Positions 42,709 through 51,374 of a stretch of DNA of 64,000 bases are shown here, piece by piece; position 1 is the stretch's first letter, and each line of letters starts with the position of its first letter. Both the position numbers and the translations under genes were made by a program. The DNA comes from Clostridia bacterium (GTDB lineage: Bacteria; Bacillota; Clostridia; Acetivibrionales; DSM-2933), in contig JAOAEJ010000072.1 of the NCBI GenBank assembly GCA_026416815.1, forward strand, positions 124,001 through 188,000, in the 5' to 3' direction. The notes beneath the pieces are model-generated. The model did no database searches. It saw nothing but the letters and a program-made list of their open reading frames with translations, and was not told the DNA's origin.

Positions 42709-43368
42709 GTGAAATTTCTGTATTCCAATTTTGAGAGCCTACCTGAAGAAAAAAAGAAGAAGATAATAGATGTATGCTTGGAAGAATTCGCAGAGAACGG
42801 CTATGATAAAGCCTCCACCAATTCTATAATTAAAAAGGCAGGAATTTCAAAGGGCATATTGTTTCATTACTTTGGAAGCAAAAAGAATCTTTTCCTCTAC
42901 ATAGTTGATCATGTTGTCAAAATTATGGTTGATACGTTTTATAGAGAAATGACCAAGGAGCAACCTTCAGATCTCTTTGATAGGATTATACATCATTCGC
43001 TTATCAAACTTAAAATGGCCTATGATAATCCTTTCATGTACAAAATCACTATAATAGCATTTAAGGAGACCCCCGAGGAGGTAAAAGAAGAGATACAGGA
43101 GCGATATAGTAAATTAATGAGTGAAAGTCTGCCTATTGCCCTAAAAGATATTGATACTTCTAAGTTTAGCAAGGATATAGAGCCACAAAAAGCTCTGGAG
43201 CTGCTGGTGCTATCTTTAGAAGCTCTGGGGAATAAGTATATGGAGATGATAAAACACAGGAAGGATAAAGGGCTTACTGAATTCCCAAAGATAATAGAAG
43301 AATATAAAGATTATCTCAATATTCTAAAATATGGTATGTATGATGGAAATTTAAAGGGTGAAGAATAG
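42709..43368 (+). CDS. TetR family transcriptional regulator
   Basis: About 219 residues. The DNA-binding domain reads PEEKKKKIIDVCLEEFAENGYDKASTNSIIKKAGISKGILFHYFGSKKNLFLYI (~13-66), a textbook TetR helix-turn-helix; the remaining ligand domain is unknown. The start is uncertain: GTG 42709 gives the usual N-terminal length but is only one base from AGGAG; TTG 42685 is the other option. Most likely represses the upstream exporter by binding the paired TTGAC..GGTCAA sites at 40783 and 40823. Inducer unknown. Confidence 0.88.
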   Translation: MKFLYSNFESLPEEKKKKIIDVCLEEFAENGYDKASTNSIIKKAGISKGILFHYFGSKKNLFLYIVDHVVKIMVDTFYREMTKEQPSDLFDRIIHHSLIKLKMAYDNPFMYKITIIAFKETPEEVKEEIQERYSKLMSESLPIALKDIDTSKFSKDIEPQKALELLVLSLEALGNKYMEMIKHRKDKGLTEFPKIIEEYKDYLNILKYGMYDGNLKGEE

Positions 43369-43380
43369 TATATTTATCGT

Positions 43381-43417
43381 AAAGCTGCCTTTGTTTTAAA
43401 GCTGGGGCAGTTTTTAT
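43381..43417 (+). terminator. Terminator of the TetR gene
   Basis: AGCTGCC pairs with GGGCAGT, followed by TTTTTATA. Confidence 0.78.
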
Positions 43418-43442
43418 ATATGAAGAGAATATTTGAGACATG

Positions 43443-43466
43443 CCCCACATAAATTGTTTATGGGGG
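43443..43466 (+). promoter_or_regulatory. Hairpin covering the ribosome binding site of the GH8-like gene
   Basis: CCCC-A-CATAAA pairs with TTTATGGGGG around a 3-base loop; the right arm GGGGG is the Shine-Dalgarno for the ATG at 43475. A translation-blocking structure is possible. Confidence 0.5.
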
Positions 43467-43474
43467 TACTATAT

Positions 43475-44605
43475 ATGAAAAGATTTTTACTGATTTTTAT
43501 ATTAACTACCTGCGTTTGTTATATAGCCATATACATGGCATTTTTAAGTGTACCGCTTAGCAGTGTGTTTAGTCAGCAGAAAGTTCCCGAGCCTAATGTC
43601 TATGCTAAAAAGGAGCAAGATTTACTAGGTTTTATTGAGAAACATTTGATTGGGAATGATGGTGGGATTGCTACAAACATTAATAAACAAAGCCCGGATA
43701 CCGATACCCTTTCGGAATCAGTAGGGCTGCTGATGAGCTACTGTGTAATAAGAGATAGAAAGGATCTCTTTGAAAAGGAGTACAACTTTCTTAAAGATTC
43801 ACTTTTTGCAGAAGATAGGTATATTAAATGGAGAGTAGGCAAAAAGGATGTATCGTGCAATGCGGCTATTGATGATTTAAGAATAGCGAGAGCTTTGCTG
43901 GATGCCCATAATAAATGGGGTGTAAAAAAGTATGCCGATACAGCAGGATTTATACAGGAGGGTATTTATAATAGACAGGTTTCCGGCGGCAAGCTTCGAG
44001 AGTTTTATGACTGGAAAAGGGATGTAGCAAGAAAAAATATTCCCCTGTGTTATCTGGATATATATACTATGGATAGATTGAGTATTTTTAATGAAGGGTG
44101 GGGGGAGGCCGTGGACAATAGTTTAAAACTAATACAAAATGGTAGATTAGATAAAGGCTCACCCTTCTTTTATAAACATTTTAGTTATGGTCCAAACCAG
44201 TATTTCCTTGATGAGGAATTCAACAAAACAAAAGGCTTATGCATTACGTATACACTGTATACTGTATTACATATGGCAGAATATAATGAGAATACGGACT
44301 TTTTCACGGGCTGGCTGAAGCAAGAGATTGATAAAGGTAAGCTTTATGCATGGTATAACCCTCAAACCTTAAAACCTTCACAGAATACCGAGAGTACAGC
44401 GGTATACGCGTTGGCTGCAGTATATGCCAGAAAAGTCGGGGAAAAAAGCTTGAGTAACAAACTGGTGGATAGAATGCTGCGTTTTATGGTAACAGATGAA
44501 AGCTCTCCTTATTATGGAGGCTTTGGAGATGTGAAAAACAGTGATTTTTACTCCTTTGACAATCTTACAGCTCTGTGGGCCCTTGGAATAGCAGGAGGGC
44601 AGTGA
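43475..44605 (+). CDS. Secreted or membrane-anchored GH8-like (alpha/alpha)6 protein
   Basis: A 376-residue protein with one N-terminal membrane helix (~3-23), so it works outside the cell. The rest is helical with patterns typical of six-hairpin glycosidases: DTLSESVGLLMSYCV (~86-100) resembles the GH8 catalytic-Glu segment, and AAIDDLRIARALLDAHNKWG (~127-146) the following helix pair with acidic residues. I infer a glycoside hydrolase family 8-like protein, possibly acting on exopolysaccharide; catalytic function is not proven. The ATG at 43475 follows TGGGGGT by 7 bases; a TTG at 43433 lies upstream but lacks a site. Confidence 0.62.
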   Translation: MKRFLLIFILTTCVCYIAIYMAFLSVPLSSVFSQQKVPEPNVYAKKEQDLLGFIEKHLIGNDGGIATNINKQSPDTDTLSESVGLLMSYCVIRDRKDLFEKEYNFLKDSLFAEDRYIKWRVGKKDVSCNAAIDDLRIARALLDAHNKWGVKKYADTAGFIQEGIYNRQVSGGKLREFYDWKRDVARKNIPLCYLDIYTMDRLSIFNEGWGEAVDNSLKLIQNGRLDKGSPFFYKHFSYGPNQYFLDEEFNKTKGLCITYTLYTVLHMAEYNENTDFFTGWLKQEIDKGKLYAWYNPQTLKPSQNTESTAVYALAAVYARKVGEKSLSNKLVDRMLRFMVTDESSPYYGGFGDVKNSDFYSFDNLTALWALGIAGGQ

Positions 44606-44628
44606 AAATCGTATATATGGGAAAAACA

Positions 44629-44682
44629 ATACCTCTATCATCCTTACTGCTTTATTTGTAGGGAAGATAGAGGTATATTTTA
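44629..44682 (+). terminator. Terminator of the GH8-like gene
   Basis: ATACCTCTATC (44629-44639) pairs with GATAGAGGTAT (44665-44675), with further imperfect pairing inside, then ATTTTAAT. It sits between convergent genes. Confidence 0.78.
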
Positions 44683-44889
44683 ATCGATAGATATGGATTT
44701 CAACTCCTTTTCGCAATTCTTTGAAGTCCCAGAGCTTACATAATCACTGGTTACCTCACTTACCACTCTAAACATTTTGAGCTGGACATCTTTAGCGTGC
44801 TTTTTTACATCAGGCGGGAGTCTATCGATAGCATAATCAAGTATTTTCAGCTTAAGTCTAAATAGTTCCTTTAAAATGAGTTCATCCAT
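44680..44889 (-). CDS. Small hypothetical protein downstream of the ArsA-like ATPase
   Basis: 69 residues starting MDELILKELFRLKLKILDYA. The ATG at 44889 is preceded by GGAGGTGAG, a near-perfect ribosome binding site; the longer frame from 44904 begins within that site. It is helical and charged, with no membrane segment and no motif I know. It starts one base after the ArsA-like stop codon, so it is almost certainly co-translated and may be a small partner of that ATPase. Confidence 0.65.
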   Translation of the reverse strand: MDELILKELFRLKLKILDYAIDRLPPDVKKHAKDVQLKMFRVVSEVTSDYVSSGTSKNCEKELKSISID

Positions 44890-44890
44890 A

Positions 44891-46057
44891 TTACTCACCT
44901 CCAAATCGGATTTTCAAAATTTCGTCCTCAAATTTTGCTCCTCTAATAGAATAGTTTAATAAAGTCCTGGGTAATGTAATGCTCCTCTTGATATTACCTA
45001 CTTTTATTATGAGTTCATCAGCCTTCTGGTTTAACGACAAATCTTTCTTATCTGTAAATGGCATAGATATGGACAAAATATATTCATTCTTCTCCTTTGT
45101 AACTATTTGAGTCCTATTATTGAATTTTATCTCTACAGGGTTCTGGTCTCCGAAAACCTCACTGCCCATACGGGTTAGCATATCCAGTCCCACAATTTCA
45201 TTTTCCAAAAGCGGCACATAGTAGATGGGGAGGGGCGAAAAGCTCTCGATTATCATGTCTTTATATTTTTTCTGTATGTCCTTCCATATTTTAAAATATT
45301 CATCGGTAACACTTTCAGGTATTACCCTGTTTACTACTATAGCATCTACGTTAAAGTCATATATATTGAGGTAAGTAAAGCTTCTCTGCGCTTCTTTAAT
45401 AACCATTTTTTCTGGATTTACTACAATACGGATGCTGGTTACTTCTCTGTTGGAAAGAATCTGGCGCATTTCATCCAAATCATTGTAAATCTGTTCGATT
45501 TCACCCATAACGCTGTCTGGCGGCATAGGCACTCCAAGTAGAGGCTCTGCGATAGGCTTCATAATTTTCATTGCCTTTCTCTTAACAGGGAATAATTTAT
45601 CCATCCACCAGCGAAGCATTTCAGGGAAGCTTAGCAGTGCCAGAGTTTCACCGGTTGGAGCACAGTCAATGATAATAACATCAAAGGTCTTTTCCTTGTA
45701 ATATTTGAGAATGCGGAGCAAACTCAATAGATCTTCCATACCCGGGAACACAGTCAATTCTTCGGTTGTGATATCCTTAATTGCCTTGGCGGTAAAGAGC
45801 TTTGTCAGGTACTCCTGGACTTTTCCCCAGCCTTTCTCAACCTCATGTATCGAATCAATTTCCTGTGCCCAAAGATTTTTTTCAATTTCCATAGGTTCAG
45901 CCGACAGTTTGATATCGAGGGAATCTCCTAGGCTATGTGCAGGGTCGGTGCTAACTACGAGGGTTTTTAATCCCTGACGAGCGCTTTTTACAGCTGTAGA
46001 AGCCGCTACACTTGTTTTACCTACGCCACCTTTTCCGGTATAAAGAATAATTCTCAT
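44891..46057 (-). CDS. ArsA/GET3-like ATPase with C-terminal HSP20-like domain
   Basis: A 388-residue ATPase. Deviant Walker A GKGGVGKTSVAAS (~7-19), switch I region VVSTDPAHSLGDSLD (~34-48) and CAPTGETLALLSFPEMLRWW (~130-150) match ArsA/TRC40. The last ~75 residues (NEYILSISMPFTDKKDLSLNQ...DELIIKVGNIKRSITLP) look like the ArsA HSP20-like domain. Such single-domain bacterial ArsA-like proteins are often not linked to arsenite, and no arsenite pump or arsR is here; it may handle membrane proteins or another anion. A MarR-type operator (46088-46110) lies just upstream. Confidence 0.87.
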   Translation of the reverse strand: MRIILYTGKGGVGKTSVAASTAVKSARQGLKTLVVSTDPAHSLGDSLDIKLSAEPMEIEKNLWAQEIDSIHEVEKGWGKVQEYLTKLFTAKAIKDITTEELTVFPGMEDLLSLLRILKYYKEKTFDVIIIDCAPTGETLALLSFPEMLRWWMDKLFPVKRKAMKIMKPIAEPLLGVPMPPDSVMGEIEQIYNDLDEMRQILSNREVTSIRIVVNPEKMVIKEAQRSFTYLNIYDFNVDAIVVNRVIPESVTDEYFKIWKDIQKKYKDMIIESFSPLPIYYVPLLENEIVGLDMLTRMGSEVFGDQNPVEIKFNNRTQIVTKEKNEYILSISMPFTDKKDLSLNQKADELIIKVGNIKRSITLPRTLLNYSIRGAKFEDEILKIRFGGE

Positions 46058-46087
46058 AAAAACTACCTCCTATAATTTCAATTAATG

Positions 46088-46110
46088 AATATTTCGAGAG
46101 TCGAAGTATT
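46088..46110. promoter_or_regulatory. Second MarR-type operator, in front of the ArsA-like gene
   Basis: AATATTTCGAGAGTCGAAGTATT, 23 bp, near-palindromic and closely matching the site upstream of the marR gene (46639-46667). It lies about 30 bases before the ATPase start codon. Confidence 0.6.
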
Positions 46111-46142
46111 TGTTTTATTTAAAGCCCGCGATTAACGGGCTA

Positions 46143-46628
46143 TTAGTCAATTTCTATTTTACGTATTTGTTTTTTCTCGTCACTTTCATTGGTTTTTCCA
46201 ATCATTCTTTCATTAAGTATATCGAACACCTTAAAGAAAATTTTTCCCAAAAGCTGCCGCTCCTCTTCTGTAAGTGCGTCATAAATCAATTGCAGGTACT
46301 CATATATATTACTCTTAAGTTTATCTACCAGTTCCTGCCCATTATCGGTCAGCTTGATTACTACTATCCTTCTGTCCGACTCACTTCTTTCACGCTTGAT
46401 ATAGCCAGCCTTGACAAGCCTTTCTACAACTCCGGTAGCTGTGCTCATCGGTACACCTATATGCTCTGCAAGCTGGCTCATTATGACTTCGCCATGCCTG
46501 TCGGTAAGCAGCATAGTAAAAATTTCCGACTTGGAGAGGGTGAGGTCAAGAGTAATCCATTCCTCAGGATAAAACAGTTTTTTTATATTATCAAAAAATA
46601 AATCCGTAAGTGCGGTATAATCTAACAT
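46143..46628 (-). CDS. MarR family transcriptional regulator
   Basis: A 161-residue winged-helix regulator. The MarR core is clear: LTLSKSEIFTMLLTDRHGEVIMSQLAEHIGVPMSTATGVVERLVKAGYIKRERSESDRRIVVIKLTDNG (~30-100), including the helix-turn-helix and the DRR wing. CGGAGGAA ribosome binding site. A 29-bp operator candidate lies just upstream and a related site precedes the ArsA-like gene downstream, so it probably controls both itself and that gene. Ligand unknown. Confidence 0.9.
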   Translation of the reverse strand: MLDYTALTDLFFDNIKKLFYPEEWITLDLTLSKSEIFTMLLTDRHGEVIMSQLAEHIGVPMSTATGVVERLVKAGYIKRERSESDRRIVVIKLTDNGQELVDKLKSNIYEYLQLIYDALTEEERQLLGKIFFKVFDILNERMIGKTNESDEKKQIRKIEID

Positions 46629-46638
46629 TATTCCTCCG

Positions 46639-46667
46639 TAGAATATTTCGGATAGTGAAATATTCTA
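46639..46667. promoter_or_regulatory. MarR-type operator upstream of marR
   Basis: TAGAATATTTC (46639-46649) and GAAATATTCTA (46657-46667) are exact inverted repeats around 7 bases, next to the ribosome binding site of the MarR gene. The inner 23 bp match the site at 46088-46110. Confidence 0.7.
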
Positions 46668-46727
46668 TAATAAGAATACTACTGTTTCATATAATTGTCA
46701 ATAGTGGTATTAGAGCTTTTGTTGATA

Positions 46728-47528
46728 CTAATACCTGTCTACTGAAGGGAGATTAAAGATTCTCATAGCATTCCTGTATAAAACATTATCTGCATCCTTT
46801 TCAGACAACTTAGTTCGAATAGCCGATATCATATCCAAGTACTTCTCGTAGGTATCTACACCATCAATGGGCGAGTCGGTGCCAAAAAGTATTTTTTCGC
46901 TTCCACACTCGCGGACAGCTTTGAGAACCGAGTCTATACTTACCCACGTGGTATCACCGTAAAGATTGGGAAGCTGCTTTATAAGCTTAATCGCACCTTC
47001 ATTATCCGTTCCAAGGCCCATATGTACCATAATAAAATTAACGTCAGGGTAAGCCGTAGCTATACTATATACATGCTCACACAAAGAAATTTCTTCCGAA
47101 GCTGTATGTAAAGCAAAGGGTACATTTAGTTTGCGGGCAAGGTTTAAGTAGGGGACAAGCTTTTCATCAGTAAACCGCATTTTTGAATGGTACTGATGAA
47201 ATTTAAACCCTACGAAATGCTCCTTATTATTCACCATGAATTCTTCAATTTTACTGCTATAGCCTTCAAGGTGCGGCTTAATCCAATAAAGCCCCTTAAG
47301 CTTGGCAGGATGCTGCTTTACAAAGTTTAATACCCTGGTATTTATGCTCTCCTGGCTTTTTTGAAAGTGGGGCGGAAGTTCATTCAGGTCGGAATCAAAT
47401 TCAACACCTTCTACATTGGATACAATAGCAACACCAATATTATATCTATCCATTGAACGAATTACAATTTCTTCTGACATATCAAACTTCATAATTGCCC
47501 CTATGTGTATATGGGAATCTAATATCAT
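46728..47528 (-). CDS. Amidohydrolase family (Amidohydro_2) metal-dependent hydrolase
   Basis: A 266-residue TIM-barrel hydrolase. Metal-binding DSHIHIG at the start (H6, H8), FKFHQYH (~115), the HTASEE strand (~144), IMVHMGLG (~175) and the catalytic Asp in LFGTDSPIDG (~222). This order matches Amidohydro_2 proteins such as decarboxylase-like hydrolases; the substrate cannot be predicted. AGGAGG ribosome binding site. Single-gene unit. Confidence 0.87.
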   Translation of the reverse strand: MILDSHIHIGAIMKFDMSEEIVIRSMDRYNIGVAIVSNVEGVEFDSDLNELPPHFQKSQESINTRVLNFVKQHPAKLKGLYWIKPHLEGYSSKIEEFMVNNKEHFVGFKFHQYHSKMRFTDEKLVPYLNLARKLNVPFALHTASEEISLCEHVYSIATAYPDVNFIMVHMGLGTDNEGAIKLIKQLPNLYGDTTWVSIDSVLKAVRECGSEKILFGTDSPIDGVDTYEKYLDMISAIRTKLSEKDADNVLYRNAMRIFNLPSVDRY

Positions 47529-47664
47529 TTTAAACCTCCTAAGAATCTAAAACATAATAATTATAATATCTTTGTCTCAATCTTCCTTCTTCAGTAAAGC
47601 CGATTTTTTTTGAAGCAGCTTCAGAGACTCAGTGCCTATACCCTTACCTAGGCGGCCTTTTTAT

Positions 47665-48774
47665 CTATGCGCCTTGCTGGAATCCATCAATAATCTTTCC
47701 ATCAAGGTTATATACCGTTACCGTTACCTTACTGCCCGTTATATCCACCACGGCGAAATGATATTGGGCAATTGGAGGTACATCAACATTCTTTTTACTT
47801 GTATACTTCGTATATAAGGGAGCACCGAAACTCCCGACAGTTAGCTGATAAATCTTCTTTGAAAACTTGAAATCAATACCCTGAAACGTATCGTTAAAGG
47901 CTGAGTTAATATGCCTTCTAGTATAGTTGTGCTCATGGCCACAGAATACCATAGGTCCATTAGAACTATCAATTACCCTCCAAAGCTTATTGCGCTGAAG
48001 CCTATTGGCGTCAAGAGCACTGCCTACCTGTGAACCTGTAGGATAAGGCGGTTCATGCAAAAAGAACATATGATGCTGCTTGGTAGAGCTAATATTGGAT
48101 TTAACCCAGTTTAGCTGCTTATTGCCTATGGTATGAGTTTCACCGGGGTGATTTGTGTTTAGCATAAAGAACCTGGTATTTCCTCGATCAAAATAGTATA
48201 CTGTTCTATTAAAGCCCTCAAGGAAATTTGCTTTAAACTCGCCAAATACTGCACTAAATGCCATTTCACCTTCAATGCCTGCCCTCATTTCATGATTGCC
48301 AACACCGGGAAAAAAGAATTGTGAAGGATAGTATTCGGTTACTATCTTTTTAAAGTATTGCAGTTGAAGTTTAGTCCCGGCAAGTGTTTTTGCACCGTCA
48401 CATAAATCCCCCGGCATAACTGCGAACTCCGGCTGTGGTGACAGCTGCTTGATTCTCTCCATGGTTTTCCTTACTGCCTTGGAATTGACTCCATTATAGT
48501 CTCCCCGGCTATCCGCAAGGACAACGAAACGTAGCGTCTGAGGGGATGGACTGTGAGATGGCTGTGGAGATGTAAACGTGCTAGCCGTATTTTGAGGAGT
48601 AGGAGTACTAAGCTGTGATGAAGGATTTACAACTAGCGGCTGTAATGTATTTGATTTCGCCGGAAAAAATTTATATTTTTCCGAGTTTATATAAGAATAC
48701 GAAAAGGTTATAAATGCAAAAACAGCTAGTACTGTACATAATATTATACCAAATCTTATAAGTTTCCTTGTCAC
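47665..48774 (-). CDS. Extracellular calcineurin-like metallophosphoesterase
   Basis: A 369-residue protein with an N-terminal membrane anchor (~8-27), a Ser/Thr/Pro-rich linker (~46-78) and a metallophosphoesterase domain. Metal ligands: VVLADSRGDYNG (~84), MPGDLCDG (~118), GVGNHEM (~157), the His in FFLHEPPY (~240) and CGHEHNYTRRH (~278). This resembles purple acid phosphatase-like and 3',5'-phosphodiesterase-like enzymes. GTG start with AGAGGAG upstream. The linker suggests display at the cell surface. Substrate unknown. Confidence 0.86.
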   Translation of the reverse strand: MTRKLIRFGIILCTVLAVFAFITFSYSYINSEKYKFFPAKSNTLQPLVVNPSSQLSTPTPQNTASTFTSPQPSHSPSPQTLRFVVLADSRGDYNGVNSKAVRKTMERIKQLSPQPEFAVMPGDLCDGAKTLAGTKLQLQYFKKIVTEYYPSQFFFPGVGNHEMRAGIEGEMAFSAVFGEFKANFLEGFNRTVYYFDRGNTRFFMLNTNHPGETHTIGNKQLNWVKSNISSTKQHHMFFLHEPPYPTGSQVGSALDANRLQRNKLWRVIDSSNGPMVFCGHEHNYTRRHINSAFNDTFQGIDFKFSKKIYQLTVGSFGAPLYTKYTSKKNVDVPPIAQYHFAVVDITGSKVTVTVYNLDGKIIDGFQQGA

Positions 48775-48877
48775 TTTTTAAGAACTCCTCTTTACATTAA
48801 TTACTTATTGGCAATATAGTAGCACACAAATCAAAATCGATATAGGGATAGTACCTTGGAGGTAACTGCTTTTAATA

Positions 48878-50056
48878 TTATTTGATTTCCAAAAGAGCTA
48901 TAGTAATGTCATCAGCAATTTTTGCGATGTTTTTTATGTCTGCAAACCCACATGCTTTGTCCAATACTCTATTTAAAACTATATTAGGTTCTGCGGGATC
49001 GTTTAATAATATATCCAGCAGCCTTTCCTCACCAAATTGTTCGTTTGCAGGATTTTTTAATTCTATGATACCGTCAGTATAAAAGAAAATTCTATCGCCA
49101 TTTGATAACTTAGCTTGTTTATCTACATATCCTGGTGAATCCAGCCAATTGCTTATAGGAATACCCGGTGTTCTTAATAATTCAAACCTGTCTTCGTTAA
49201 ATATTATAGGGCTAACATTATGCCCAGCATTGGAATACATAATACTTTTATTCTCTGTATCTATAATTGCATAAAAAACCGTTATATAAAGATCATGGTG
49301 GAGGTTGCTGTTGTTAAACTCCAGATATAATTCCTCCAAAGCAGCAGCCGGAGAAAGTAGTTTCTTGTTTATGGAAGAACGAAGAAATACTGTAAGCATG
49401 GATGCCGATACTCCATGACCCGATACGTCAGCTATATAGATACCAATATGAGTTTGGTCAATTTTAAACACATCAAGGAAATCTCCCCCAAGTGCTTCAC
49501 ATGGTTTATAAATAAATGAAAAACTTATCTTGTCCTCCGGTAGTTCTTTTGGCAAGAGACTGCATTGAAGAGTTTTAGCAATATTCAAATCATTCTGGAG
49601 CTTCTTATTCTGTTCAAGAATTCTTTGCTGAAGCTGCTTCATGTGTGTAACATCCCGTAAAACTTCCACAGAGGCAAAAATTTCACCAGCTTCGTTTCTT
49701 ACGGGAGAACTCATTACAGAAAAAAATCTGCCATTAATTATCTCCTCTTTTTCATAGGAATGACCGTCAAATACTGCCTTGCGTGAAATACAGTTTTCGC
49801 ACGGAGCACTTCTGCCCAAGACTGAATAACACTTTTGTCCCAGGGGAGCATTCTTTAAAGCTTCAGACATAGCTTTGTTCATGTAAATTATGTTGCTATC
49901 CCGGTCAACAACCCTGACCCAATCAAACATACCGTCTATAATATCTTTTATAAACTGATTGCCTTCAGCTACAACCCTTGAATCTTCTACATTATTTGTT
50001 CCGCACATAGCGTACGACGACCTTTCTGAGTTTGATGTGAAAAAGGTACCAAACAC
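48878..50056 (-). CDS. PAS + SpoIIE-type PP2C serine phosphatase
   Basis: A 392-residue signalling phosphatase. A PAS domain (~30-135) with a Cys-rich loop KCYSVLGRSAPCENC, a coiled-coil linker (~137-160) and a SpoIIE/RsbU-type PP2C domain (~170-390) with CEALGGDFLDVFK (metal Asp), IADVSGHGVSAS, NAGHN and FYTDGIIEL. Such proteins dephosphorylate anti-sigma-factor antagonists in partner-switch cascades, but no such partner is nearby. The longest frame uses GTG at 50056 only a few bases after AAGGGA; the ATG at 50008 is another possible start. Confidence 0.88.
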   Translation of the reverse strand: MFGTFFTSNSERSSYAMCGTNNVEDSRVVAEGNQFIKDIIDGMFDWVRVVDRDSNIIYMNKAMSEALKNAPLGQKCYSVLGRSAPCENCISRKAVFDGHSYEKEEIINGRFFSVMSSPVRNEAGEIFASVEVLRDVTHMKQLQQRILEQNKKLQNDLNIAKTLQCSLLPKELPEDKISFSFIYKPCEALGGDFLDVFKIDQTHIGIYIADVSGHGVSASMLTVFLRSSINKKLLSPAAALEELYLEFNNSNLHHDLYITVFYAIIDTENKSIMYSNAGHNVSPIIFNEDRFELLRTPGIPISNWLDSPGYVDKQAKLSNGDRIFFYTDGIIELKNPANEQFGEERLLDILLNDPAEPNIVLNRVLDKACGFADIKNIAKIADDITIALLEIK

Positions 50057-50526
50057 TCCCTTGCTTCAAATCATAATAAAATACCTTTTGTTTAATAATA
50101 TCAAAATCGGCAGGGTATATCAATTGATACTAGCTGGTGAATTTGTATAACTTAATAAAATAAACCTATCGGCAATTATGCTGACTAGGGATTTGTTTCG
50201 AAGAAATCATTAATGTAATGGAAATAAACTGCATATAAATATTATATATAAACTACATTCAGTGGTGTATTAGGAGGATACAAACTGAAGTAATTATTAG
50301 CTTTTTGCGGACGGGCAATATCAAGTGTAGTGTAATAAAAATACCAAAAACGGTAATAATATTTATACTAAGTAAAGAATTTATTTCCACTTTGAGTTCT
50401 ACTTACTATAGCTACTAAAGCTATGGGCTTTAAAAATCATACCATTATATGAAACGAAGGATGGGTATGTATCTCTACTTGGTATTCTTAGGGCTAAAAA
50501 TATTAATTTAAAATAGGAGACACATT
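50057..50526. other. Divergent intergenic region without a gene
   Basis: About 470 AT-rich bases between the leftward phosphatase and the rightward yyaC. An AGGAGG at ~50272 is not followed by a usable frame. No repeat or known RNA element seen. Promoters for both flanking genes must lie here. Confidence 0.45.
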
Positions 50527-51132
50527 ATGTTTCTTAAACCATCACTGAGACAGGAATATATCAATGTGGACAGTTCATTGGCATTTAAAAACTTCACTGA
50601 TACATTATACAGCATGATTTGCAAAGCAATAGATAACGGGTATAAATGCATTGTTTTTGTATGTATAGGTACCGATAGGTCTACTGGTGACAGTTTGGGA
50701 CCACTCATAGGGTATAAAATAAACAATCTCAAATACAAAAATGTATATATTCATGGAACTCTAGAGAATCCTGTTCATGCCAAAAACCTCGATGAGGTTA
50801 TGAAACAAATCAATGAGCAGTATATAAAACCTTTTGTTGTAGCTATAGATGCCTGCCTCGGAAAAATGGACCATGTAGGCTATATAACTATAGCGGAAGG
50901 TTCTATCAAGCCTGGATCAGGAGTAAATAAAGATCTTACGCCGGTAGGAGATATGAGTATAACAGGGATAGTTAACTTCGGCGGATTTATGGACTTTTTA
51001 GTCCTCCAAAACACAAGGTTAAGCATTGTTATGAAGATGGCGGACTTAATCTCTATGGGAATACGGTATGTAATGTGGAAACTGAACACTAATCCTCAAG
51101 CCACTACCCTATTTCACAGTATGGAAGCTTAG
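50527..51132 (+). CDS. yyaC: YyaC family spore protein (DUF1256, Gpr-like fold)
   Basis: A 201-residue protein. The family pattern is clear: [22 protein letters not shown] (~49-70), [16 protein letters not shown] (~79-94), AIDACLGK (~115) and [22 protein letters not shown] (~130-152). YyaC resembles the germination protease Gpr and is found in spore formers; its exact substrate is not settled. TAGGAG ribosome binding site. Evidence that the organism makes spores. No sigma-F/G promoter could be assigned with confidence. Confidence 0.92.
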   Translation: MFLKPSLRQEYINVDSSLAFKNFTDTLYSMICKAIDNGYKCIVFVCIGTDRSTGDSLGPLIGYKINNLKYKNVYIHGTLENPVHAKNLDEVMKQINEQYIKPFVVAIDACLGKMDHVGYITIAEGSIKPGSGVNKDLTPVGDMSITGIVNFGGFMDFLVLQNTRLSIVMKMADLISMGIRYVMWKLNTNPQATTLFHSMEA

Positions 51133-51214
51133 GATTATATAGTATAATTGATTCTATAGCAGATAGCTGATGAGAACAAGAAAGAATAGTTTTAACACAA
51201 ATATGTCTACAAAC

Positions 51215-51339
51215 AATATAAATTGCAAAAAAGAATCTACAACAAAGTTTTCCCTAAATCTTTTTTGCAATTTGTTACCTTAAGTTATATTGCAATAATC
51301 AAATTTTTCATTGTAATATCATTATAGCAATTTATATAG
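51215..51339 (+). repeat. Palindromic repeat family 1, full copy (A-B order)
   Basis: 125 bp, A-B order as at 15071. Ends AATATAAATTGC / GCAATTTATATAG. Hairpin B has two substitutions (TTGCAATAATC, ATTATAGCAA), one on each arm, so base pairing is partly lost. It lies between yyaC and mug. Confidence 0.9.
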
Positions 51340-51374
51340 AGCGTTAAGAGTAGCATATATAGGAATGGATTGGT

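Noticed and set aside
44891..46057. Arsenite resistance operon
   Set aside because: Only an ArsA-like ATPase is present; no arsB/acr3, arsD or arsR. The regulator is MarR type.
46110..46601. 163-codon frame on the + strand
   Set aside because: Antisense to the convincing MarR gene, with no start signals.
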